The translations under genes and the position numbers were made by a program. DNA of 64,000 nt, from the NCBI GenBank assembly GCA_003024785.1, contig PUQB01000060.1, forward strand, positions 186,001 to 250,000. Direction: 5' to 3'. The notes below the pieces were generated by a model, which saw only the letters and a list, made by a program, of their open reading frames with translations, made no database searches and was not told the DNA's origin. This stretch comes from Selaginella tamariscina (taxonomy: Eukaryota; Streptophyta; Lycopodiopsida; Selaginellales; Selaginellaceae). Shown here piece after piece: positions 24,240 to 35,485 of this stretch (position 1 is the first letter of the stretch; each line of letters begins with the position of its first letter).

Positions 24240-26620
24240 CTTGCTTGGCCATGCATTAACTATTTTGTTAAAGTAGATAGAACTAGCAACCTTATTGGGT
24301 CATGCACCATCCTTAAGGAGGATGGTGCATGACCCCATGAGGCTGTTAGTTTGATCCCTTTGGTATAAAGAGTTTAAAACTTGCTTGGCCATGTATTAAA
24401 GGGATCAAATTAGCAGCCTTATTGGGTCATGCACCATCCTCGCCTTGAGGATGGTGCATGACTCAATAAGGTTATTAGTTTGATCCCTTTGATACAAAGA
24501 TGGTTCATGACCTCATTAGGTTGTTAGTTCAATTATTTTTAACAAAAAGTTGGTGCATGAACCCATAAAACTATAAGTTCATTTTCTTTTAACAAAAGGT
24601 TGTTGCATACTTCAAATGAGGCTAGTAATTATATTAAACTAAGGAAATTTATATATAACTATTTGAAAAAATAATTTTTGGGTGGTGCCCAAAACCATAT
24701 TATTAAAATATCATTCTCTTGTGGCTTGTCAAAATCTCTTTTTCAAGTGTGTATAAATGCTTAATGTAGATCCTCTTTTTTACATAGAATATAATTATAT
24801 AATATACATCTAAATGGTTATAATCACTATATCCCTATATGGTAGTATATTCCTATGTTTGTTATTAAATATGGTATAATATGATAAACCATACATCCCA
24901 AAGCATATGTGTGTGACTATTTATAATAAGAACTTCAACATAATAAGGCTCATTTTTATTATATATGGTCTTAATGATGTTCAAACTTGTAAACCTTCTA
25001 AAATCACACACCATCCTCAGCACTAAGGATGATGTATAGCTTTAAAAGATTCCTTTTTAATAAAAGAAGTTAATGTATTGCACCAAAAAATTGTAAGTTT
25101 AATTTATTTTCAATAAAAGATTAATAAAAAGGTTTAAACTTGCATTTTACGAAGTTATACATCATCCTCAGTGCAAAGAATGGTAGATAGATGTAAATTT
25201 AATTCTTTTTTAATAAAAGATTGGGCCCAAAGATGGTGTATGACCCATAATGTGTAAATTTGATTTTTTTTTACATGACCCAATAAGGTGGGAGTTTAAA
25301 ATTTTATTTTATTTTAATAAAAAGTTAGTGTATGACACTGAAAAGTTATAAGGCAAATTCCTTTCAACAAAAGTTGATGCATATATTCAAAGAGGTTCAA
25401 ACTTATACCTTATGCATGGTCTTATAATGTGCGAATTCAATTTCTTTTTAGTAAAAGGTTGTGACAGTGTATAACACCAAAAGATTAAAGTTCAATTCCT
25501 TTTTCATTAAAAGTTGGTACATGAGCCCAAAGAGATTCAAACTTGCACCTTATGGAATCATGTATTATTCTCATTGCCATAATGTGTTAAATCAATTTCT
25601 TTTTAATAAATGATAATGTATGACCCTAATAAAAAATAAAACTGATATTTACTTTATAGGCCATGTACAATCCTCAATATCAAGGATGGTGTATAACCAC
25701 CATAACATATGAGTTCAATTTTTTTAATGAAAAATTAATATATGGTACTAAAAGATTATAAGTTTAACTTATTTTTAATAAAGATTAATGCATGTATTAA
25801 AAAAGGTTCAAACTTGCACCTCATACAGTCATGCAGCCATAAGGTGTAAGCTTGATTTTTTATTTTTAATAAAAGGTAGTGCATGACCCAATGTAGAATT
25901 GAACTAGCACCTACCTTATGAAGCTATGTAATATCCTTGGTGCTGAGAATTGATGCAAATTTAATTTTTTTTTTTTTAATAAAAATGATGCATGATCCCA
26001 ATGTGGAATTGAACTTGCACTTATGTGGACCATTTTTAACATTGAAAGGATGCATAGCTTTATAAAGTGCAAATTCAAATTTTTTTAATGAAAGGTGCTA
26101 CATGATCTTAATTAACAATTGAATTCACACCGTACGAAGTTGGTGCAAACATGGTATATAATTTTTATAAGGTGTGAATTTTAAATAAAAGATTGATGCA
26201 TGCCCTAGCAAGGTTCAAATTCATAATAATATGGGATCCATAATGTGGGAGTTTAATTTTTTGTTTTATAAAACATAATTATATGACACTAAAAGGTTGT
26301 AAATTTAATTTTTTAGTCCATGTGCCCAAAAAGGTCAAGCTTATAGGGTCATGTATCACTATTAATGTTGAGAATGGTGAATAATCCTATAAAATGAAAG
26401 TTTAATTTCTTTTTAATAAAAGTTGGTGCATTATTTTAATGAAAAATTGAATTTGTTTCTTATGGAGCCATAGACAATCCTTAACCTAATAAGGTGTGAA
26501 TTCAATTTCTTTTTAATAAAAAATTAATGTATGATTAATAAAGTTCAAACTCATAACTTTTTTTATTATTCTTCGATAAGTTCAATGGAGTCATGCATCA
26601 TCCCTAGCACTTAGGATGGG
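24240..26620. repeat. Degenerate tandem array of hairpin-forming units
   Basis: About twenty units spaced roughly 50 to 110 bp apart. Each is built from a core 'GCACCATCCT(N)AGGATGGTGCATGACCCAA' read as two half-sites, then 'AAGGTGTGAGTTCAAT' and a 'TTTCTTTTTAATAAAA' spacer. Half-sites occur in both orientations, so neighbours can pair into stems. The first two units are the best preserved (24,272-24,365 and 24,398-24,490), and the array decays to the right. No coding signal. The same core occurs at 7.3, 10.6, 19.5 and 20.7 kb. Confidence 0.75.
24398..24490. repeat. Long near-perfect hairpin
   Basis: Arms of 44 nt (24,398-24,441 and 24,447-24,490) pair with about five mismatches around a 5-nt loop GCCTT. 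The inner 14 bp (CATGCACCATCCTC and its complement) are perfect. The neighbouring hairpin at 24,272-24,365 has a perfect 17-bp inner stem (GGGTCATGCACCATCCT). Confidence 0.85.
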
Positions 26621-27475
26621 ATGAAAACCAAAATTACGCTAAACATAATTACATTTAACAATTTTTGTGTTAAAAATGGTCAATTGATCAATTGATTGAT
26701 TTCATTATCAACCAATTTTATTAAGATAACTAAGGGCATGACATAAGTGCATATGTGAAACTCAAAGTTTTATTTTGAATTAAAATCAGATAAAATATAA
26801 TTTATTTATTTTTATTTTTATCAAGTATGATTTTGTATTCTTTTGCTTTTTAAGAAATAAATATATCAGTGTACAATTCGACTCACTATCCCAAATATCT
26901 TTGTCAATTATGCAATGGATATTTATATATAATGTACATGTCCTCAACTGACACAGTGTTCTCCTCAACATCGATGGTGATGGATATTATTAATTTCACT
27001 TATTAATAAATAAATTTAATTGAGAATGTAGGGAATTGCACAGACACTTGTAAACATGTGTGCAGATGCTGATGTCAGCACACAGTGCACACGTGAGACG
27101 CGCTCTATATTAAAGGTGCACTAAACGTTGTATAGAGTTACAAAGACTTGATAATTAATTCACGTATCTGAGTATCCATGCATGCATGAACAAGCAAGAT
27201 GTTTTTAATGGAAGAGAGTGAAATAAAAGTAAAATATAAAGTGTATTACATAGTCAAATTCACGATTTAACTCTTAAATTCTTTAAATTAATCATTAGGT
27301 TAAAAAACTAACCACTAGATTAAGCTTCATTGGAGAGAAAAGCGACTTGTTTTTACCTCTTCTAATACTACGACTTAGCATATTACTCGACGACGAGAGC
27401 TTGTGAATGTGGCCTCTGCTGGTCACCAAAAGGTGAGTAGAAATGACGCAGGGACCACTAGCTTTCTATTGAATT
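26620..27475. other. AT-rich gene-free stretch
   Basis: No gene or named repeat seen. It includes a GATCAATTGATCAATTGATT palindromic patch near 26,687. Confidence 0.4.
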
Positions 27476-27477
27476 AG

Positions 27478-29327
27478 CAGGAGTGGGTCCTCACTAAAAT
27501 TTGTCTCAATTTCTTTGTGCCCGTGTGTTATAAACTTTTCTACTATATAGTTTTTCCTTTCTTCTTTTTTTAACTGTTTTTCTACAACTAATTGTCCACA
27601 AGCGTATATAATAAGGCATTACTTTATGAAGTTTATTGATTATCAGACTTAGTAAATTCATCTTCAGCATTTTCCACGGCGACATATTCGTTAAATTCAA
27701 AGAAAGAGACCCTTCACAGAAGGCTTTTGTATAGTATGTTATGCGTGAGCAGACAATGCCATGTACACACATATATATATAGCACGTGTTTTCTGTCTGC
27801 ATACACAGTGCACCTAAAGAGCAGGCTCACACAGATAGAGTGAGATAATATATTCATACCAAGTCAAACTAAATATAGTGAAAAAGGGACGCACCACGAG
27901 CATATAAATATAATCGACATACCTTCTTAGGGGTAGGTTCTGTTATACATCCCCTCTCTTAATCATAATTAATTAGCTTAAGCATTTTAATAATTTTATA
28001 TGCATTTAGAGAATATAAATGAAAAAAACTTTCCGTTTCATCTACATAAATGATTTGGTATATAAGTTTTCTTAAATATATATTTATTCTTGAGTTTTAA
28101 TATTTATTAATTAATTAAGTTTGAATTAATTATCACTAATACAAAAAGGAGGCTGTATATCGTAATCTTCCCCGTTAATAGTATATTTTCTCTCCATGTC
28201 TGCTCTAGCTATGTATCTATCTCATCAAACTATATCGAAGCGTTGCAAACTTAACTTAATAACATTGCAATACATAAGATATATAATGTCCATACTCCAT
28301 TCAATAACTGATAAACATGGCAAAAACACAGTGAATTCACAATCGTTACATTATGTTTAATACGTATATTTAACCTTTTATAAAAAGCAGTTGCTGACTT
28401 GATAAGGAACTCCATATTATCTTCATAAAAAACCACATATTAAACATTAACGATGCTAATTTAAAATGGCCTTGTTATCTTGAGATGTAATGATGGTTAA
28501 TTTGAAATTCAAAGTGTACCAAAGTGTACCTGAGTATTCAGTTTGAGGAGGGAAAGGATTTGAAGCACACAGGACATATAGCCTGAAACAAGCTTGTAAA
28601 AATTTCTTTCTTGATTTGGCCTCTCTTAGGAGGGAGGCTGTGCATTTTCTTTGCATTCTTTGCCACAGTTGCTCTTGCCATATTGTTCTTTGCAGTTTCC
28701 ATGACAAACTTATCTATGAGTGTGAGTGTGTAAGGTGGGTTCCAGTATACAACTCTCTTAACCATGATTAATCAATTTTGATTTATATATATCTAAGTAC
28801 ATAATTTTTTATTATTTACCAAGGCATAAGGAGTGTCGACAAAGAATATTTCTAACTCGTAAGCTAGAATTTCAACACGCCTATTGGCTATGAGTCAAAC
28901 CTTCGGATTCAACGTTTCATTTCATTTCATTTCAAAGGATGATCTGATGCACTGCGTGGCTACGAGAAAATAATCGATATGATATAATAATCATAACTGC
29001 ATCGATTTAATTAACATGAAATATTCTTTATACATTTTTTATACATCGTTGTCTCATTCATAGGCATATCCTTCTATTCAGGAACAAGGCACATCATTCC
29101 TGAATGAGACATATCCTACTAGGCACATCATTCCCAATCATGCATGCTAGACTAGGAGGAAATGTGTAGCCTTATGCAGTAACAGCTTATATCATTCACA
29201 CCACATAATAGGGGGCCTCCTAAATTATGTAGGAAAAGAGTTTCGAGGCAGTTTATATAATGTGATTATTCATAAAAACATTATAATTATATACATATTA
29301 CTATATATTTAAGTATTTATAAAGCCT

Positions 29328-29375
<48 letters not shown>

Positions 29376-29630
29376 CAAGTTTACATATAATTGTGTATAT
29401 ATTGTATTATCCGTAGAACATAAATTTATACATGTGGGTATGTATTTTATTTGTGTGCTTTATATTTGTTGTAAAATTGATTTTATTAAGTAAATTATTA
29501 TTTTAAATTTTTTTCCTTTACCTTATTAAGCTCAAAGTTAAGTATGAATAGTAGATTTAAAATGATTCAATATACAATAGATAATATATAACATCTAATA
29601 TGAATGTATTATTATTGTTTTACATTACAA
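27478..29630 (+). repeat. Dispersed segment S, copy 1
   Basis: Colinear with 60,350-61,560 and then with 62,640-63,290. Landmarks in order: GAGTGGGTCCTCACTAAAAT, AAAGAGACCCTTCAC, ACATAAGATATATAATGTCC, CAGTGAATTCACAAT, the decayed coding part at 28,521-28,765, TTTCATTTCATTTC, GCATTCATAGGCATATCCT-type (with small changes), ACATCATTCCCAATCATG and TTTACCTTATTAAGCTCAA. Two long (TA)n runs (29,331-29,372 and 29,697-29,731) lie in or beyond its right part. Confidence 0.75.
28521..28765 (-). pseudogene. Decayed gene fragment with a PPKRGQIKKEIF motif (copy 1)
   Basis: The minus strand from an ATG at 28,765 reads MVKRVVYWNPPYTLTLIDKF, then a Lys-rich stretch ending LPPKRGQIKKEIFTSLFQ. The second copy at 60,905-61,180 keeps the same METAK start and the PPKRGQIKK motif, and places a possible 52-nt GT-AG intron after FQ; here the donor is GC instead of GT. 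I do not recognise the family. Basic residues and a short length are all that can be seen. A duplicated small gene or exon in decay is the likeliest reading. Confidence 0.5.
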
Positions 29631-29634
29631 ATGT

Positions 29635-29693
29635 AAAGCACTAAATTCATGTTTGATATTATACAATACATATTTATATATTTATCAACTAAT

Positions 29694-29738
<45 letters not shown>

Positions 29739-32260
29739 ACAAAAATATGTGTTATTAAATAATATATAAACATTATGAATTAATAATATATATTATATAA
29801 GTGTACATTATAAATAATTTAAAAGTATGAATTATATAAAAGAGATATATGCATATCATATTTGCGTGCTGCCCAATGAGAACTGCTGTACAATTCCGTA
29901 CATGGCTTCACGCAGTTCCGTACAATTTTCCCTCACATCCGGAAAAATGCCATCCTCAACATGTGTAAATGTTATCGTAGACAACTTTAAATTAAGAATT
30001 TTAATTAATTTTATATATAACACATCTAGTGTTTAATCCAACGTGAGCAAACTAATGTGACGTGCCAGGATCGCTTGAACTATATAGAATAGTTGAAGAA
30101 TATTTTATTATAAATCCTCAAAGTGTGCATGATTTTTCGGACTTGGGCACAAGGGTGGACACATGTCAAATCGTTTTATAAATTGCCAGCACACTAAATC
30201 AAGAAGAGGCAAAATAGAGCATCTTAGAGTGTGTCTTTACATAACTATTGAAGTTAGCCAAGTTTACTTTCATTTAATATCAATTAATCATATGCTGCAA
30301 AAATTTGAAATAATATGGACATAATTAACCCCAACAACTACTATCCTAGAGCAAAGTGTATTAATTTTATATTTTGAAAGTGTTAACATTTGAATGAATA
30401 TGTACATCAAAATTCATAAATAATATGTGAACAAACACATAATACATATGCATGCAAAGTGGGTAACTCTAATTGGGGTATGTTCTTTCACTTTGAAATT
30501 TGTTACAAAAGTATGTGTGGTTCACACTGCACATTCCACATAAACCAATATCATTATAAGATAAATGAAATACATGCTCTAGCGTTCCCTTTACCTCATG
30601 ATTAATAAGTTCGCTCTTCATCAATTTTAAAATGCAACATTTTATTAGCCTTGTCTGAAAATTTTAGTATGCTTTTAATTTGCTTAGCCTTCTACATTTT
30701 TAGGACTTTAAAAAGGCGAGTAATTGATATGTTCAACTTGGTGCTTGTGAGAGTGGTTATAATGAGTGTTTTAACAAAAATAAATAAAACACCATACAAA
30801 ACAATAATCTTGCTACTTATAAAAATTCAAATGTGATGTTAAATTTGTACTTTTTACGACAAGCCAATAATCAGGCAAATTCTTAAGAACTTATCCACAT
30901 GTTTTATTCATTGATATGTATGAATGATATTACATGTAGAAGAAACATGCATATATTGAACTGACCCACACACACAATAAATATCACAATAGGGCAATCA
31001 TGGGGAACATTTCCATAGTGCAAAATTATATTAAAACATGGGACTCATATTCCTAGTGATCTACATTTCAAATATTAATTATTTTCCTTGACGTCGAGGA
31101 TTATCCAAAATTAATATGCAAAAAGACTAAGGAATATATGTCCAAAATTGTAACCCTTGGCATCGAGGTTATACCATTTTTCACAACCCAAAATCAATAT
31201 GATTAATGCAATGTACTAGGTATCATCAATGCCGAAGATTCATTTATAAAATCAACTAGAAATATGGATAATTGACCTAATCTAATAAGCCTTGGTGCTG
31301 CTAATCATATTGCTCACAACTAAAAATACTTGGGCATGTATGCAAAAGCTGGGTACTCTTGTTATATTCGTTGTATTAAACAACTCCTACAAACGCTAGA
31401 GCAAGAACACTTCCATGCTTCACATGTTGAGTTGGATGTAAGACTAATACCTTAACATTTGGCTTTACATGTATAACATCTTATCACCTAATCTTTGTCG
31501 TGCACAACTTGCTCTTGTACCACCATCATCTTGCTTCTTTAGAAATGGTTAAAACTTGATTTTGTTTTGGTAGAGAAATAATTTTCATGGTAAATTTGGC
31601 CTACTTAGGTACTATTTTGTACTTGTATTCTGGCATGTGAGAGTTGTTCTGCTTCATTGGATTAGATGAACTTCTAATTTTCTTTTTAATCACCTAGATG
31701 CTAAGTGGCATACCTATTCCCAAAGATATGTCCTTAATCAAGTTTATTATATTAAATGCTACCAACTTGGTATTATCTATTTGCATGTGCCAGATAATGA
31801 CTTTGTGTCAAGTATCTTGCAATCAAATCATTCTTTCATGGCATGTCCCACTGTGGTCTCCAACAAAAACACATGGCCCTTAGACATTATAAAAATGTAT
31901 TGACAAGGTTTGGACAAGTGGCCTCAACATGTCCACCTTTATGTCCTCCACCCTAGCATTATGTCTCCAACTAGAATAGCCAAGTTCAACAAAGTTTTTT
32001 GTTGGCACCAAAGTTTTTTGTTCTTTCAAACCCTGTAATTATTATTTTATAGTACAATCATAATGAAGAAATGTTAAGTGCTTATTTGCAAAGTATGTCT
32101 ACTTTAATGATTTTTTCGTTCAGCAAGCCATATATTTAGCTTTTGAAGGTTTGTCCTTGCCCAATTTTTAGCTGCTTAGAATACATGGACCATGTCAGAG
32201 ATATTAAATGAGCATCTTACATAACTTCATATGTTCATGACAAGAAGAATAATAGTTGAA
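29635..32260. other. AT-rich gene-free stretch
   Basis: No supported gene on either strand. A (TA)n run (29,697-29,731) and a few hairpin-like cores near 31,080-31,300 (for example CCTTGACGTCGAGGA) are present. Short frames at 29,827, 30,651 and 31,698 show no domain. Confidence 0.45.
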
Positions 32261-33560
32261 CACTTATGATTATAAACGAAAATGTCCATTGTAGTCCAAT
32301 TATAAACTCAAAACCACTAGAACAACCCACATTCACTCCACATTTAGTTTGTAGAGTCCCCGATGACCATTTGTGGTTACCACAGAGTGATAATTGTCAC
32401 ACACAAATGGAGTTCAATGTAACAAGCCAAGTTGCCACTCAAATGAGAGATCATAAAGTAGGAGTTAACTCACTCAAGCAATTGGATATCATTAAATATC
32501 AATTGGCCACGAGAATGCGACATGCAACCCAAGAAAAATCAATCAAGCACATGGGAGCATCACAGATGTTGCAATCTACTCCTACCTTGCCAACTGGAGA
32601 CTACGATGCAGATGCCACAAGTCCAAGCAACACACAACCTTGCAGGGAGAAGAGGTAGACAGCCTAGAGGACCATGCGAATGAGCAACAACGGTCTCGAA
32701 GCCAATCTCAAGCCACAAAGGGTGAAGAAAGGTATGAAAAACCCCCAACATGTTCTAATGAGATTTCAAGTGTAGAAACGTTTGGGAATTAGCCACACCT
32801 AAATGGGTGAAACTACCTTGACACAACCTATGGAGAAGAGTAAGACGGTGGTTGGATGAGGGAAGTTCACCACCCTCTCTCAATGTAATGATTACAATGA
32901 GTCACTACACAACACAGTTGAACCCACATTTGAGGGCTACCTCGAAAGGAGGAGACCTCACACAAAAGAACCCTAAGGGATGGAAAGATCACACTGAAGG
33001 CAAAACACTCGAAGCAATGACAACAACAAGTGGAGTGATGGAGGACAAGAATTGGAGATTTTGCATGCCCAAGGAAGCAAAGGGCGCAGCATAGTAAACC
33101 TAGGGTTGTTGACACTAAGAAGGGTGTGGCAAATTGGTCGTGGATGCTTGAAAAGAGGGGTGGAAGAGCCTCATCCAAAAGGCCCCCATAGGGATGGGCA
33201 ACAACTACCAAAGAGAAGATCTCCACACCAAGAGTTCAGTAGATCGAACAATGTAGTAGGTCAGGGTGAGTACTAGAACAGCTACCCAAGGCTCTACAAG
33301 GTCGGGCAACACATGGGAATGCCACCTACAAGAAGATGATTGGACGTCAATGAACTAACTTAATAGGAAGAGGTGCTAGTGAGGGGGCCACATAGCGGCC
33401 ACCCTAGACTAGGGACAAGGGGTTTCTATCCTAGGGCGAGGGGAATCTACCCAGGTGAGCAAGACTGTTTTGACCACACAACAACTAAGAGATGAAGGGA
33501 TACTATCTCAAGGTGAGGAGAATATGCCCAAGCAACCAAGGTTGTTACGACAATGCAAAA

Positions 33561-34710
33561 GGATTTAACTTCTAGATAACAGGGGTACGTCCCACCTTTG
33601 GGGTAACTCACCCTTAACGTTGGTAAATCCATGCCTGGAAGGTCTTGTTTGAATGCACTTTCCAAGAGGCAGAGGTTGAGGCTTGTCCCCAACCTCCTCC
33701 TCCACATCAAGTTAGGTGTAGCACTCATGGCCAAGCAAGACACATTTATGTCCTTGTCCAACTGTGGGCTTGACAGGTTCACATTACCAAGTTCCTGAGG
33801 GTTCACTAAGGGGTTTTAGAGCTAGCATTTAGGAGCCACGTTTGTGGCACTTGGTGTAACTCTTAAGAATAAGGGCTATGGCATGATAGCCCATATCGTG
33901 GAAGGTAGTGTCACATGGAGATGTGACACTGGGCTAGACATCACACGGTACAACGCCCGAGCCCTTTAGGGTTGTGTCATGGGTTGTAACCAAGGGGTTG
34001 GATATTCTAGTAAACAGGCATGCTTGTGCTCACACTAGGAGCTAAACCTTAAGCATCCGCTCAAGGAAGGTTAAGTCTCGTAACTAGGTGTGCTTTGGCA
34101 CACCTGGCTAGTGGGTGTTCTCCTTAGGATCTAAGGGTTGAAACAACCTAAGATCATTAGTAAAAGCCTTATCATGAAAACACTCGCAAGGTCATGTACT
34201 TAAGGCTATCCAAACCTAGCTTTAGGGAGTTTGCTTATCAGAACATTTTTGTCCGTAACGGCACACACTCATGTCCTCACTAAGTAACTAGCCCTAGGTC
34301 TAGGGGATGACTTGGCCACTCAAATCCTTAGGGGTTATGCGTGGTTCAAGGTACCCCTTGTCACCCTAAAGGGGTTGTACTCTTATATGAGGGTGATTCC
34401 TCAAGGGGTAAGTGACGATGCCTTAGCTTTGTCACAAAAGCATGTATGAGACACATCTCCTTTGGGCATGGCCTATCTAGGTCTACTGGGATAGGATCTT
34501 AGAGTCTACTTGGGATATCCTCTAGGGTTCGGGGATGGTCATTCTAGAGGACTTAGGGTAGGACTCTAAGTCTTCTGTTTAACTAAGCATCTGAGTCAGA
34601 CTCTTAGGGTCATCTTGGAAAACTTAGAGTTGCTCACACAGGGAATTGACGTCGGAAGGCCACTTGGTGATCACGTGCTTCCACGTGTTAGCCCTTTCTA
34701 ACAGCCAATG
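33561..34710 (+). repeat. Uninterrupted copy of the LTR-like plus arm segment
   Basis: Matches 11,100-11,793 joined to 18,984-19,430 and the inverse of 19,950-20,625. It replaces about 160 bp of the host retroelement, judged against the sister copy at 47,840-48,040. It is GC-richer and less decayed than the other copies. Confidence 0.75.
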
Positions 34711-35105
34711 TGGCACCAAGATATTGACTTCAACATGTCCGAAGCTGAGGAATCAACTTTGGAGACTCCTCAAGAATGCTAGAGGATCAAGGTGGTAGAT
34801 TCAATAGCCCTACTAACCCACACACTCAGCAAGATGCAAGAGAGCATGATGGTAGTACCCTTACCGTGTTCTAGGAGCAAAGGAGAGGATGCAGGCCAGC
34901 ACATACATAAGTTTGAACGGGTGTGCAAGTTGAGGAATATGATCAACAACTATAGGAAACTAAGCACCTTCGCTTGCACCTTGAAGAAGAAAGAGCAAGT
35001 GGTCAATGAAGGAGCTTGATGGGACACTGCTCAGAGAGCATTCTTGGACACCTTTTGTGAAATTTTAATTTAAAGTAGAGGGCAAGGGAGTTCATTGACG
35101 ACTAC

Positions 35106-35471
35106 TGTCACGACCGGATACAGGATATGCTTATAAGATATACTTACAGGATATGCCTGCAGGATATGCCTATAGGATATGCCTGCAGGATATTCCTACA
35201 GGATATGCCTATAGGATATACTACAGGATATGCCTAAAGGATAAGGGTCACTATTTTTAGCTCATGACCATATTAGACTCATGACCAGATTAGCTTGGAG
35301 TTGTGAGTATAAAAGCTCCGACCTAATTGTTGTACAATCAGTTACTATCAACACCAGTCATTCTACGATCATTCTTGTCTTGTTCCTTGTTCTTCTCTTG
35401 TTCCTTGCTCTTGCCTTGTTCTTGAGTCAAGCCTTCTTGTTGTTATCTTGCTCTTAGGTCGTGGCTTGACA
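35106..35471 (+). repeat. 5' LTR of the young chromovirus
   Basis: 366 bp, TGTCACGACC to CTTGACA. U3 holds tandem copies of an ACAGGATATGCCTG-like unit (about 35,115-35,240). A TATAAAA box at 35,308-35,314 predicts transcription start about 32 nt downstream, at 35,340. Confidence 0.9.
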
Positions 35472-35485
35472 GTTTGATAGTAACT
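35308..35485 (+). promoter_or_regulatory. TATA box and predicted self-primer / primer-binding pair
   Basis: AGTTACTATCAA at 35,340-35,351 lies about 32 nt after the first T of TATAAAA and so at the predicted RNA 5' end. Its exact complement, TTGATAGTAACT, lies at 35,474-35,485, two bases after the LTR. This is the arrangement of Tf1/sushi-type self-primed chromoviruses. No tRNA-Met-type primer site is present. Confidence 0.8.

Noticed and set aside
24500-26600. tRNA-derived SINEs, because units contain GTTCAATTCC-like B-box words and TGGTGCATGACCC A-box-like words
   Set aside because: The spacing between the two boxes is too short for a tRNA promoter, no cloverleaf folds by eye, and there is no A-rich or T-rich tail per unit.
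35115-35240. Regularly spaced repeats that might suggest a CRISPR array
   Set aside because: They are a variable tandem repeat in U3 of an LTR, copied in the other LTR, in a eukaryotic genome; units are directly adjacent with no unique spacers.
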